From NCBI GenBank assembly GCA_937931205.1, contig CALHBF010000015.1, positions 124,001 to 188,000 of the forward strand: a stretch of 64,000 nucleotides of DNA. Reading direction: 5' to 3'. Below, piece after piece: positions 8,550 through 16,761 of this stretch. The notes below the pieces were generated by a model, which searched no databases, was not told where the DNA came from, and saw only the letters and a list, made by a program, of their open reading frames with translations. Source of the DNA: an uncultured Bacteriovoracaceae bacterium (GTDB lineage: Bacteria; Bdellovibrionota; Bacteriovoracia; Bacteriovoracales; Bacteriovoracaceae). Position numbers and translations under genes: made by a program. Numbering within the stretch: position 1 is the first letter of the stretch; each line of letters starts with the position of its first letter.

Positions 8550-8568
8550 CTGTCTATTTTCTAGACAG
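8550..8568. promoter_or_regulatory. Palindrome TGTCTA-N5-TAGACA, copy 1
   Basis: CTGTCTA-TTTTC-TAGACAG is a perfect 7-bp inverted repeat, upstream of the minus-strand four-cysteine protein gene. The same core with the same five-base spacing occurs at 34152-34170 and, with one mismatch, at 46536-46552. It could be a shared operator or promoter element. Confidence 0.45.
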
Positions 8569-8617
8569 TTTCCAGAAGCGAAGATGACTAAAAAAACTCT
8601 TTGAATTTCAATAAGAT

Positions 8618-8646
8618 AGCTCCCCCTCTGAATGAGAGGGGGAGCT
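8618..8646 (-). terminator. Terminator hairpin after the DedA gene
   Basis: AGCTCCCCCTCT, loop GAATG, AGAGGGGGAGCT: a perfect 12-bp stem six bases past the DedA stop on the minus strand. The U-tract on the minus-strand side is poor (ATCTTATTG), but the stem is very stable. Confidence 0.65.
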
Positions 8647-8651
8647 CATAT

Positions 8652-9293
8652 TTAGGCTTTTTTTCTCTTAGCAAGAACAGATTTCATCCAAGGAATAACC
8701 ATCGGAAGTAGCGAAACACCAATCACTCCGAAAATGACAATATGGAAATTCTTTTTCACAACAGGAAGATTACCAAAGAAGTAGCCCGCAAGAATGAAAG
8801 TGAACACCCAAAGAATGGCGCCCCCAATGTTATATCCTAAAAACTTTTTGTAGTTCATCGAACCGATACCTGCAACAAAAGGAGCGAAGGTACGCACGAT
8901 TGGTGCGAATCGAGCTGCAACAATTGTGAAAGCTCCCCAGTGATCATAGAACCTCTGTGTATCTACCAAATATTCTTTCTTAAAGAAGCGAGAATTTGAT
9001 TCAAAGACTTTTACTCCAAGATACTTACCAATGTGATAGTTCACGGTATCCCCGATGATTCCAGCAATCGTCAGAGAGGCCAGAAGTATATAAACATTGA
9101 GTCCATCATCAAGTGCCGCTAACGCCCCCAGAGCAAATAAAAGAGAATCCCCTGGAAGGAATGGTGTTACTACCAGTCCTGTCTCGCAGAAGATAACTAA
9201 AAACATCATGACATAAATCCAGGGACCAAAAAAATTCACCCAAGTTAAAAGATGTTGATCAAGATGAAGAATGATATCAATTAACTCTGTCAT
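8652..9293 (-). CDS. DedA-family inner-membrane protein
   Basis: A 213-residue polytopic protein of the DedA (VTT/SNARE-associated) family. Visible family blocks are the acidic re-entrant segment ETGLVVTPFLPGDSLLFALG at about 39-58 and the arginine-rich motif AARFAPIVRTFAPFVAGIG at about 126-144, followed by NIGGAILW. Members act in lipid-carrier and phospholipid traffic; some recycle undecaprenyl phosphate across the inner membrane. The last 20 residues are basic and cytoplasmic. The gene follows the YgjV-like gene by a single base on the same strand and ends at a strong hairpin, so the two are a small operon. The substrate is not known from sequence. Confidence 0.88.
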   Translation of the reverse strand: MTELIDIILHLDQHLLTWVNFFGPWIYVMMFLVIFCETGLVVTPFLPGDSLLFALGALAALDDGLNVYILLASLTIAGIIGDTVNYHIGKYLGVKVFESNSRFFKKEYLVDTQRFYDHWGAFTIVAARFAPIVRTFAPFVAGIGSMNYKKFLGYNIGGAILWVFTFILAGYFFGNLPVVKKNFHIVIFGVIGVSLLPMVIPWMKSVLAKRKKA

Positions 9294-9294
9294 A

Positions 9295-9513
9295 CTAAGC
9301 CTTTTTTGAGAGATGATAGAAATTTACAAGAGCAATAAATCCGTTGGTGATAATCACAGGCCAAGCCGTGGACAACATAAATCCGTAGACCACAAAACAA
9401 AGACATCCGAGTGTATTTACAATTCGAAGTGTTTTAATTTGTTTTAGAGTGAAAGAAAACATCAACAACGCAGAGGCCAAGTAGCCCGTCATTTCAGCAG
9501 CATTCAAGTCCAT
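9295..9513 (-). CDS. Small YgjV-like membrane protein
   Basis: A 72-residue integral membrane protein with three predicted helices (about 9-27, 31-48, 51-68). The opening GYLASALLMFSFTLKQIKTL and the turn RIVNTLGCLCFVVYGF are typical of the small YgjV-type or CBU_0592-type inner-membrane family. These are sometimes mislabelled in databases. It starts the operon with dedA; only one base separates the two. Function is unknown for the whole family. Confidence 0.6.
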   Translation of the reverse strand: MDLNAAEMTGYLASALLMFSFTLKQIKTLRIVNTLGCLCFVVYGFMLSTAWPVIITNGFIALVNFYHLSKKA

Positions 9514-9675
9514 AACAGTCCTTAGATAAGAAATTATTTAATCAGCAATTGATTCGATTGGCAAAAACCAATTTTCCCTGTTTGAGACATTTTTCCAGCT
9601 TTAACCCCATCCTTTTTATAAATAAACATGGCCCCTAAATTGAATAAAGTCTCAAGTGAGGCAAGGGGGATTATT

Positions 9676-10665
9676 ATGACACTAAAAAAGAGTCGTGAGA
9701 CAGTAATTGAACAAGCTGCTCGTGATTACCATGATCACAACTTAACTGACTTAGCGACCCTCAACCGCACACTACTTGCCACCATTTCTGCCATTGAAGA
9801 AGCTGATATCCCCTATGCTCTGATCGGTGGTGTTGCTGTCAAAGAACTAGGCCGTCCCCGAGTCACTCACGATATTGATATCTTTGTCAGACCTGATGAT
9901 GCTGCCCACTTATTAGATGTTTTAGAAAAAAAAGGATTTGTTACCGAAAAACGAGATGCTTACTGGCTCTACAAAGCATGGAGAGAAGAGGTTCTAGTAG
10001 ACGTCATTTTCAAATCCAGCGGAGATATTTATTTTGATGATGAGGTCATTCATCATGTAAGACGTATCCCCTATCTAAATACTTTTATCAATGCTATTTC
10101 ACCGGAAGATTTCATTGTCATCAAGGCCGCTGCTCACCAAGAAGATAATCCTCATCATTGGCATGATGCTTTGGCCGTCTTAACTCAGGGAAATCTTGAC
10201 TGGAATTACCTGCTTCATCGAGCAAGACATTCTCCTCGCAGAGTTTTAGCACTTCTGCTTTATGCCTCTTCCAATGATGTTGCGATACCTTTCGACGCCA
10301 TTCAAAAACTTTATCGACTCATTCATGAACCATCCACCAGTGTAGAAAGAACAATAACCCACCCTTATCGTCAGGAAGTAACTCATCAATTTGATACTCC
10401 CGTACCCTCGCGCCGCTTATCTCCTATATATAAGAAAGGAGAAATCATGGAAGCCTTTAGTTGTGACGGAAGAATCCCTGAACATGACTTGGCCATTACC
10501 GTTTCAGATAACACCATCACGGTTCGAGGCGAAGTCTTTAATACTGAACAATTAAAGGCCATCGATGAAGTCTTAAACGATTTTAAAGATGACCTGGAGG
10601 TCATTAATCAAGTTCAAGTTAGAATCATTTCTCCTTATGAAGGAAACAGTGAGGCCATTTCATGA
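9676..10665 (+). CDS. Nucleotidyltransferase-fold protein with C-terminal BON-like domain
   Basis: A 329-residue protein. I take the ATG at 9676, which has AAGGGGGA in the right place; the longer frame from 9628 has no ribosome site. The N-terminal half carries a minimal nucleotidyltransferase core: GG at 51-52 (IGGVAVKEL), the DxD pair Asp66/Asp68 (THDIDIFV), and a third acid Asp109 (VLVDVIF). This resembles DUF6036-type or MNT-type enzymes that move a nucleotidyl group. The middle is helical and histidine-rich. Residues about 266-320 (DNTITVRGEVFNTEQLKAID) follow the BON pattern, a small alpha/beta domain usually found in periplasmic proteins. No signal peptide is seen. The stop overlaps the phosphoesterase start by four bases, so the two are coupled. 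The substrate is unknown. Confidence 0.65.
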   Translation: MTLKKSRETVIEQAARDYHDHNLTDLATLNRTLLATISAIEEADIPYALIGGVAVKELGRPRVTHDIDIFVRPDDAAHLLDVLEKKGFVTEKRDAYWLYKAWREEVLVDVIFKSSGDIYFDDEVIHHVRRIPYLNTFINAISPEDFIVIKAAAHQEDNPHHWHDALAVLTQGNLDWNYLLHRARHSPRRVLALLLYASSNDVAIPFDAIQKLYRLIHEPSTSVERTITHPYRQEVTHQFDTPVPSRRLSPIYKKGEIMEAFSCDGRIPEHDLAITVSDNTITVRGEVFNTEQLKAIDEVLNDFKDDLEVINQVQVRIISPYEGNSEAIS

Positions 10666-11447
10666 TTAGAGTTGCAGCAGTGGGTGATCTCCACTATGAC
10701 CGCAAGTCAGAAAACAGGATTGCTCCTTTTTTAAGTGATCTTTCAACGACAGCAGATCTTCTTCTTTTAGCAGGTGATCTGACTCAAATTGGGCACCCTG
10801 AAGAAATGAAGGTTCTTGCCCAAGACCTTAAGCAATGCCCTATTCCTATTATTTGCGTGCTTGGAAATCACGACTACCATTCTGATAAGGTTGCTGAAAT
10901 CTCAGAGATTTTAGAGAATGAAGGCATCATTGTGCTCGAGCAAAATGGTATCACATTAACTATCGGAAACATCAAAGTTGGAATAGCAGGTGCTAAAGGC
11001 TTTGGTGGAGGATTTGTCGGGGCTTGCGGAAGTGATTTTGGTGAACAAGAAATGAAAGAATTCATGAGACATTCGCGCCTTGAAGCCAGAAACCTTGAAA
11101 CCGCTTTAAAAGAACTTCATGATGTTGATTATAAAATTGCACTTCTTCACTATTCACCGACGGCCCAAACATTGTCAGGAGAAAGAAAAGAAATCTACCC
11201 TTTCCTAGGTTGCTACTATTTAGCAGAGGCGGTCGACTATGGTATGGCCGATATTGTTTTTCATGGACATGCCCATAATGGTATTGAGAAAGGTAAAACG
11301 CCAGGTGGAACTCCGGTGAGAAATGTCGCTCAGCCTGTCATTCGAAATCCCTATAACATCTATCACCTCCATCCTAAGGAGCCGCAAGCAAAGCTTGAAA
11401 GTGAATTTCCACAGCGAGTTAAGCAACATGATGAAAAGCTCATCTGA
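10662..11447 (+). CDS. Calcineurin-like metallophosphoesterase
   Basis: A 261-residue cytoplasmic phosphoesterase. All metal motifs are present in order: GDLH (Asp9, His11), AGDLT, GNHDYH, LLHYSP and HGHAHNG. These hold a two-metal centre that hydrolyses phosphomono- or diesters. The extra segment GAKGFGGGFVGACGSDFG between motifs is glycine-rich and may shape substrate choice. It is translated from an ATG overlapping the nucleotidyltransferase stop (ATGA), implying the two act on the same pathway, possibly as maker and breaker of a modified nucleotide or protein; that is inference. No terminator follows closely. Confidence 0.85.
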   Translation: MIRVAAVGDLHYDRKSENRIAPFLSDLSTTADLLLLAGDLTQIGHPEEMKVLAQDLKQCPIPIICVLGNHDYHSDKVAEISEILENEGIIVLEQNGITLTIGNIKVGIAGAKGFGGGFVGACGSDFGEQEMKEFMRHSRLEARNLETALKELHDVDYKIALLHYSPTAQTLSGERKEIYPFLGCYYLAEAVDYGMADIVFHGHAHNGIEKGKTPGGTPVRNVAQPVIRNPYNIYHLHPKEPQAKLESEFPQRVKQHDEKLI

Positions 11448-11743
11448 ATTAATTCTAAAAAAACTCGTGTAGCAAATTACCCAAATACAGAGTAATCAAA
11501 TCTATTTTTTAAGTTCCTAGAATTTCATCTTTCTCATGCTGAAATCTCTTCATCTCATCTCACTTCTATGGATAAATACCTCATTCCATTCTCGATAGCT
11601 TTGTTCGTCAATTCTTTTATGTCCCAACTTGGGTCTTGATGAAGGCTTTTTAAGATCCGCATAATCACTTCACTCCAAAAAATTTAGAAAGCTTTTAGTT
11701 AAAACAACTAAGGCCAAAAATTCTAACGAGAAAGGTGGTAATG
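11448..11743. other. 296-base intergenic region with one weak small reading frame
   Basis: Little is certain here. On the minus strand 11662-11555 reads as a 35-codon frame from an ATG, with GGAG ten bases upstream and sensible composition (it starts MRILKSLHQDPSWDI). It could be a tiny gene, a gene remnant, or chance. The plus-strand leader of the next gene contains TTTAGTTAAAACAACTAA, an imperfect inverted repeat just upstream of its ribosome site. No terminator with a U-tract was found after the phosphoesterase gene. Confidence 0.3.
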
Positions 11744-12442
11744 ATGATCAAAAAGAGTACTCTTTTTATAATGACTCTTAGTCTTATGGTTTCATGTGGT
11801 GGTGGCGGAGGTGGAAGCGGAAGCAGCGACCCAAATAGTCAAGCTCAACAAAATATCGAAATAGCTGATGAAGATATTCTAAGTGGAGAGGCCAATACTT
11901 CAGATGAACAACCTGAAAGTGAAGCTCTTGGAGTGCCAAGCAATGCGGTCACCTTTAATACGAATATTAAAACATACAACTTTACGAGCAATGGCAGAAA
12001 AAAAATTAATACCGCTGCTGAACTCATCAAAGAAGTTGTAGCGAGTGAAGCTTTCAAAAATAAAGTTCTCAACCATCGCTATAATGGCAAAAAACAATTT
12101 GCCAATAATCAAGGCTTAACGAATAAACAGATCTATAACAAGATTTTAAATGGTGCTGAAGTGTTAAAAAAGACCGTTGATAATGAAATGGATCTCGAAC
12201 TGCAGTTGTATACTGATAACAATTCAAATACTGTTGGATATACCTTCCCAACGACCAATCGCATTTGGATGAACAGCAAGTACTTTAACAAAAACACTGC
12301 AGCACTTGTCACCACCAATATGATGCATGAATGGCTTCATAAGCTTGGCTTTGGCCATGATGCGGAGGTAACAGCAAGAAGACCTTATTCTGTTCCCTAC
12401 GCAATTGGCTATATGGTAAGAGATCTCGCTAAAAAACTATGA
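11744..12442 (+). CDS. Lipoprotein with metzincin-type zinc motif
   Basis: A 232-residue lipoprotein. AAAGGTGG lies best placed for the ATG at 11744, one of two adjacent ATGs. The signal ends LSLMVSC, followed by a glycine/serine tether and an acidic linker to about residue 55. Near the C-terminus, MMHEWLHKLGFGHDAE is a complete HExxHxxGxxH metzincin motif, which binds zinc through three histidines. A metzincin Met-turn is plausible in PYAIGYMVRDL. The protein is short for a metzincin, and the domain before the motif is not recognised. Its probable place is on the outer membrane, where it would cut periplasmic or prey-derived proteins. The next gene, a sensor kinase, begins 66 bases downstream behind a large hairpin. 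Confidence 0.7.
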   Translation: MIKKSTLFIMTLSLMVSCGGGGGGSGSSDPNSQAQQNIEIADEDILSGEANTSDEQPESEALGVPSNAVTFNTNIKTYNFTSNGRKKINTAAELIKEVVASEAFKNKVLNHRYNGKKQFANNQGLTNKQIYNKILNGAEVLKKTVDNEMDLELQLYTDNNSNTVGYTFPTTNRIWMNSKYFNKNTAALVTTNMMHEWLHKLGFGHDAEVTARRPYSVPYAIGYMVRDLAKKL

Positions 12443-12453
12443 ATTAAATCCCT

Positions 12454-12502
12454 ATCCTGCATTGATCTTTAAGTTTAAGAACTTAGTGTTTCAATGTAGG
12501 AT
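12454..12502 (+). promoter_or_regulatory. Nested hairpin covering the ribosome binding site of the CHASE kinase
   Basis: Outer arms ATCCTGCATTGA (12454-12465) and TCAATGTAGGAT (12491-12502) pair over 12 positions, counting one G-U. An inner stem TAAGTT-TAAG-AACTTA (12470-12485) sits inside. The AGGA ribosome site of the kinase, which starts at 12509, is in the 3' arm. No U-tract follows, so translation control fits better than termination. Confidence 0.5.
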
Positions 12503-12508
12503 ACCTTC

Positions 12509-14224
12509 ATGAAGCGAACGAAGGAATCCTGGTATAAGCTGGGAATATTGGAGCGGGTCATCTTCATTGCTGGTCTTTCGATCAGTATTCTTTTTGCATA
12601 TACATTTCATACAAGTCGAAAAAATAAATCATCTGATAAAATTAACAGCCTCATCGAAAAATCGATTTTTAGTTTTGAAAGAAAAATCAATATCTACGAA
12701 ACAATTCTTATTCAGACACAAACCTATTTCATTACACTCGATGAAATTAATGACAAGCTCTTTAATGATTATTACACCAAACTATCAAACTTGTTTGACA
12801 TTGAAGATTTTAAAGGAATTGGTTACAGCCACTATCTTACCAAAAAAGACCTTTCTTCTTTCCTTCACAGTATTCACCAGACCAACTCCTCTTTTAAAAT
12901 CTGGCCAACATCTGATAAAGATTTTTATTTTCCTGTCATCTTTTTAGAACCTAAAACCATCTATGAGCGTCCGCTTCTTGGATTTGATCAGGCCAGTGAA
13001 GAGAAACGCTTTAAGGCCTATATTGAAGCAAGAAAGACTGGTCAAACATTCATGACTGGAAAAATAAAAACTCCTCAATCCAAGCATTTTCTCGATAATA
13101 GTTTCCTCCTTGTCCGATCAATTTACACAGGGAGTAACTATCAAAATGTTAACAAGAAAATAGATGGTTTTATCTTCTCGCAATTTACCTACAATGAATT
13201 TTTTAAAGACGCTTGGTTTAACTTTAAAGAAGACATTGATTATAAGGTTTATGAGGTTAACGATGATCAAACTCATGAACTCGTCTATACATCCTTACCT
13301 CAAGACAAAAAAAGAAGTCAGATACGGCAACGAAAAATTAAAAAATTTGGAAAGACCTTCCTTATTGAATTTTTCCCAAAGGATAATTTAATAGGACTCT
13401 ACAGTGAAACGCTTCTCATTTTATGTGTTGGTCTCGGATCGACATTTCTTATTTTCAGAAACTTGAATCAAGCAAAGAAAATGGCCATTGAAACAGATCT
13501 TTATCAGGAGAAGTTGGAAGAAACCCTTAAAGCTCGAGATGAGTTCATTTCCATTACTTCTCATGAACTCAAAACCCCTTTAACTGCGCTTAAACTAAGA
13601 GCACAGTTTTTGAAGAAAAAAATAAAACAAGACCGACTGACGATTGAAGATACAGATCACTTCGCCTCAGATATTGAAAAACAAGTTTTCAGATTAGAGA
13701 TTCTCGTTAATGACATTCTTGATCTTTCACGTATTAGAACTGGACAGTTTAGTTATTCAGTAAGTCGTTTTAATCTCTTCGACCTTATCTCAGAAACGTT
13801 TCTTCGAATGGAAGAACAATTCAAAGACATCCCAGGACAAACACCAGAGATGATTTCAGGTGTGAAAGAAATTATCGTTAATTGGGACAAATTTAGAATG
13901 GAGCAAGTACTCACGAACTTACTCACTAATGCTGTTAAATATGGCGAAAACAGCCCTATTACTATTGGAGTCACTTACGAACATGATCACGTCATCATCA
14001 GCGTAAGCGATAAGGGAAGAGGAATTCATCCCGAGGCCCAAGAAATGATTTTCAATCGTTTTGAACGAGCTGGTATTTCGGCCAATGAGATTTCAGGTCT
14101 TGGTCTAGGTCTTTATATTACTTATCAAATTGTGAGCTACCATCAGGGTAAAATCTGGGTCGAAAGTGAACTTGGTCAAGGTTCAACTTTTTATGTTAAA
14201 ATACCTCAGTATCCTGCCTTCTAA
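12509..14224 (+). CDS. Membrane histidine kinase with periplasmic CHASE domain
   Basis: A 571-residue hybrid-free sensor kinase. Membrane helices at about 14-34 and 297-316 bracket a periplasmic region of about 260 residues whose sequence (FKGIGYSHYL, then RPLLGFDQASEEKRFKAY, then TGKIKTPQ) matches the CHASE extracellular sensor domain. In other bacteria CHASE binds small ligands. The cytoplasmic part has the phosphorylation helix with His352 (ITSHELKTPLTAL), the N box (NLLTNAVKYG), DKGRGIHP and GLGLGLYI. No response regulator gene is adjacent, so the partner is elsewhere. The 3' end overlaps the convergent HAD gene by 42 bases, and the start is masked by a large hairpin. Confidence 0.85.
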   Translation: MKRTKESWYKLGILERVIFIAGLSISILFAYTFHTSRKNKSSDKINSLIEKSIFSFERKINIYETILIQTQTYFITLDEINDKLFNDYYTKLSNLFDIEDFKGIGYSHYLTKKDLSSFLHSIHQTNSSFKIWPTSDKDFYFPVIFLEPKTIYERPLLGFDQASEEKRFKAYIEARKTGQTFMTGKIKTPQSKHFLDNSFLLVRSIYTGSNYQNVNKKIDGFIFSQFTYNEFFKDAWFNFKEDIDYKVYEVNDDQTHELVYTSLPQDKKRSQIRQRKIKKFGKTFLIEFFPKDNLIGLYSETLLILCVGLGSTFLIFRNLNQAKKMAIETDLYQEKLEETLKARDEFISITSHELKTPLTALKLRAQFLKKKIKQDRLTIEDTDHFASDIEKQVFRLEILVNDILDLSRIRTGQFSYSVSRFNLFDLISETFLRMEEQFKDIPGQTPEMISGVKEIIVNWDKFRMEQVLTNLLTNAVKYGENSPITIGVTYEHDHVIISVSDKGRGIHPEAQEMIFNRFERAGISANEISGLGLGLYITYQIVSYHQGKIWVESELGQGSTFYVKIPQYPAF

Positions 14225-14815
14225 CTCCGCAAAACTATCCACTGTCTCCCTACCTTCAAATGCCTCTTTACTTGCATAGCCCCAGCTAACATTGATATGA
14301 GTGATATTCCACTTCAAGGCGGCTTCATAATCTCTCGTCTCATCCCCTACTGAAAGAAACTGTCTATCAGGATAATCTCTTAAAATCTTTTTAAAATGAC
14401 GATCCTTGGCCTTAAGTCCAGCTCCACAATAAAAAGCATCAATCAACCCTGAACTCGCCCCTAGGATCTGTTTAATGTTCTGTTCAGAGTTGGAGCTTAA
14501 GATAAAAACTCCGACCTCATGCTTATGCAAAATATCTAAAAGCTCTTTCGTTTGGGGGAATAGTTTGATGAGTGAAGACTCCCTGTTCATCAATCTTCTA
14601 AAATAGAAAATGATCCAAGGAAGCTTAAAAGGAGAAATACCAAGATAGCTTAAAATCTCCCCAGTCCTCATAAGGCGAAGCTTAGGAATATCCTCCTTCC
14701 CCACTTCCTTGAAGCGAAAAATTCTTGCGACATGGTTCAGCCTTCCCACAAACCAAGGAAAGGAATCGGCGAGAGTTCCATCAAAATCAAAAATAACAAT
14801 TTTTCTCTTATCCAT
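14183..14815 (-). CDS. HAD-family phosphatase
   Basis: A 210-residue HAD-superfamily hydrolase, cytoplasmic. The first motif IFDFDGTLADS provides the nucleophile Asp10 and acid Asp12; the second is ILSSNSEQN; the third lysine is in AKDRHFKKIL, and SVGDETRDYEAA gives the last acid pair. The cap inserted after motif one is small and helical, as in phosphoglycolate-phosphatase-like proteins. The ATG at 14815 has AAGAGA at good spacing; one three codons upstream lacks it. It overlaps the convergent kinase gene by 42 bases, the largest overlap in the window. Substrate unknown; phosphoglycolate is a common guess but is not shown. Confidence 0.85.
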   Translation of the reverse strand: MDKRKIVIFDFDGTLADSFPWFVGRLNHVARIFRFKEVGKEDIPKLRLMRTGEILSYLGISPFKLPWIIFYFRRLMNRESSLIKLFPQTKELLDILHKHEVGVFILSSNSEQNIKQILGASSGLIDAFYCGAGLKAKDRHFKKILRDYPDRQFLSVGDETRDYEAALKWNITHINVSWGYASKEAFEGRETVDSFAELEGRILRYFNIKS

Positions 14816-14876
14816 TAAATACATCTCTTGACTTAGTTTTGCCTAATTGAAATCCTTTTATGATAAAGGAGTTTCT

Positions 14877-15176
14877 ATGGTTAAAGAATTTTTGGCTTTC
14901 TTAAAACAATATGGTGTTGTTGGTCTCGCAATCGCGGTTATTATCGGTGGTAAATTAAACCTTCTTGTTTCAAGTCTGGTTAATGATCTCCTTACTCCGC
15001 TTATTTTTCAACCGGCCCTTAATGCTGCTGGTGTAAAAGATATTGCTGAGCTATCAATCAATGGTATTTTCTACGGTAGATTTATTGCAGCATTTATCGA
15101 CTTCGTTATTGTTGCTTTCGTAGTATTCGTATTTGCGAAGAAGATAATGAAAGAAGAAGTTGTTGCTAAAAAATAA
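14877..15176 (+). CDS. mscL: Short MscL-type mechanosensitive channel
   Basis: A 99-residue membrane protein starting at an ATG with AAAGGAG six bases before it. The N-terminal amphipathic helix (VKEFLAFLKQY) and the first membrane helix and pore turn (GLAIAVIIGGKLNLLVSSLV, then NDLLTPLI) follow MscL closely. The second helix is FIAAFIDFVIVAFVVFVFAK. E. coli MscL is 136 residues; this one has a shorter periplasmic loop and lacks the C-terminal helix bundle, ending in MKEEVVAKK just after the membrane. It should still form a pore that releases solutes on osmotic downshock. A clear terminator follows. The short form may gate differently. Confidence 0.85.
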   Translation: MVKEFLAFLKQYGVVGLAIAVIIGGKLNLLVSSLVNDLLTPLIFQPALNAAGVKDIAELSINGIFYGRFIAAFIDFVIVAFVVFVFAKKIMKEEVVAKK

Positions 15177-15186
15177 TTTCCAATCC

Positions 15187-15218
15187 GGTTGCTCTCCCAC
15201 AAAAGAGAGCAACCTTTT
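15187..15218 (+). terminator. Intrinsic terminator after mscL
   Basis: GGTTGCTCTC (15187-15196), loop of eight, GAGAGCAACC (15205-15214), then TTTT: a perfect 10-bp stem ten bases after the stop, shared by the convergent gene at 15223. Confidence 0.85.
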
Positions 15219-15222
15219 CCTG

Positions 15223-16065
15223 CTAGAGCTGGATATACAAGTAAGGCGGCTCTACTCTAATCCCATCAGTTGTTAAAACATCCCTAAGAACCACAAATGC
15301 CATTTTAGTGATATTAATTCTTCCGAATCGAATAGCATCAATTCTGATAGTAGCGACTTTGGTTTTTCCATCAAAATGAACAGTTCCATTTGAGCGTAGA
15401 TTAATTCCCATCATATAAGTCAGAACATCGAGAGAATATTTGTTATCTGAGAGGATTAACTGAATACTTTTCCCCAACTCTCTTAAAGAAATAAACTGAT
15501 CCTGGGCCAAGACATCATGAGCAAGGAATGTTTTCAATGTAGGGATATCAAATGGTCCACTTGAAAGCTTTCCTTTTGCCAAACACTGACCCAGAAGTAA
15601 TTCAAAGCGAGTAAACTCCCCATTCTGTGGGAAACACTCTACTTTGAGATCCCTAAATCGGGCCTGACCCAGTGAGGGCTTTGTTACAAATAGCTCCTTG
15701 ATCTTTACCTGATGGGCCGGATCGTAACCTAGAGCAGCTTCAAGATCTCGGGCTTTAAGGTTTAAATTCACTGTCAGCCACTCAGGAATTCCTTTCCACA
15801 TAATGGTCGTCAGACTTGTCTCAATTTCCAGATCAGTCCCATTACGATAAATAAATAGCTCTTGAGAGACTGGAGCTCGAGGTCTAGGCTCTCGCTGACC
15901 TCCTCTGTTTCCAATCTCTATATAAAGATCACGGGCCTGGGCAGAGCCTTGATCGCTGACAAAAGTCAGGTTTTCTAAATCTGCATAAATTCTTTGAACA
16001 GAGATAGCATCTGCATGCCCGATTGCCGTCAATAGATAGAGCAGAGTAAGAAAAATAGACTTCAT
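15223..16065 (-). CDS. Secreted protein of unknown function
   Basis: A 280-residue exported protein with signal MKSIFLTLLYLLTAIGHADA. The mature part is rich in alternating hydrophobic strands (LFIYRNGTDLEIETSL, VATIRIDAIRFGRINITKM) and ends in aromatic PPYLYIQL. Two cysteines at about 151 and 165 could pair. The pattern of long beta strands with a LNLKARDLEAAL helix looks like a lipid-binding LmeA/DUF2993-type fold, but the resemblance is weak and I do not assign it. It ends against the mscL terminator and starts divergently from the 16330 gene. Confidence 0.5.
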   Translation of the reverse strand: MKSIFLTLLYLLTAIGHADAISVQRIYADLENLTFVSDQGSAQARDLYIEIGNRGGQREPRPRAPVSQELFIYRNGTDLEIETSLTTIMWKGIPEWLTVNLNLKARDLEAALGYDPAHQVKIKELFVTKPSLGQARFRDLKVECFPQNGEFTRFELLLGQCLAKGKLSSGPFDIPTLKTFLAHDVLAQDQFISLRELGKSIQLILSDNKYSLDVLTYMMGINLRSNGTVHFDGKTKVATIRIDAIRFGRINITKMAFVVLRDVLTTDGIRVEPPYLYIQL

Positions 16066-16329
16066 AGAACCTCGAAATTAAGTGATTACCTTTATATTTT
16101 TAACTTGCCTCTCAAGAGTCTGAAAAGTGAGAAGTCGTCAATGACAGGAAGTATTGGAAAGGGTCAAGGCCCATCAGCATATGATTTTTATCACTTCTTT
16201 CTGAAACCTTAAGGCCTAACTATAGTTTTCAGACCCAACTTATTAATTACTAGAGTCCTTTTTTTGACTCTAAAAAAACATGATTTTTATCTGGTGGTGT
16301 GCAGCCTTTCTTTCTCCGAAAATAGAGTT

Positions 16330-16761
16330 ATGAAAACGATCGCCAAATGCCTTATCAATCAAAACAATATTCAGCTGCATAGTGAGAGAATTTTGGAAAT
16401 TTTTAAATTGCCAGTAAAAGAGCAGCTTGATTATTTCTCTAAATTAGACTGGACGAAAGAAGAGATATTCATTTTTTCGAATCTCGCTATTGATTATGGT
16501 TTCGAAGCAAAAGTGATTGATCTCCCTTTTCATTTTGATATCCACGAAGATGAATTTCTTTCTCAAAATATTAGAAAGAGACATCGCATTCTAGGGAAGT
16601 CATTTATGAAAGATCACTTTTTTATTTTATTCTACGGCAAAGAACAAGATCTGCGAGCAGGAAACTACTACTGTTGGTTTGGAAGAAATTTTGAAAAGGC
16701 CATGAGTTTTTTGGAGAGAGGCGTTTATCCTCTCGATAGTAGTTTTAAATTTGACAATTAA
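16330..16761 (+). CDS. Hypothetical protein
   Basis: A 143-residue cytoplasmic-type protein if read from the ATG at 16330. The frame stays open upstream to a TTG at 16264, but that has no ribosome site and adds an unlikely N-terminus. The sequence is aromatic and charged (FHFDIHEDEFLSQNIRKR, then FFILFYGKEQDLRAG) with no membrane segment or known motif. The 3' end overlaps the convergent protease gene by 17 bases. Start choice is uncertain since AGAG sits too close to the ATG. Nothing around it suggests a role. Confidence 0.5.
   Translation: MKTIAKCLINQNNIQLHSERILEIFKLPVKEQLDYFSKLDWTKEEIFIFSNLAIDYGFEAKVIDLPFHFDIHEDEFLSQNIRKRHRILGKSFMKDHFFILFYGKEQDLRAGNYYCWFGRNFEKAMSFLERGVYPLDSSFKFDN

Noticed and set aside
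16141-16212. 23-codon plus-strand frame with a fair ribosome site
   Set aside because: Too short and without any supporting signal; lies in a divergent gap and is probably chance.
16250-16276. TAGAGTC/GACTCTA hairpin as a terminator
   Set aside because: The stem has no U-tract on its downstream side in either direction.
16264-16329. TTG start for the 16330 gene
   Set aside because: No ribosome site and no protein-like N-terminus.
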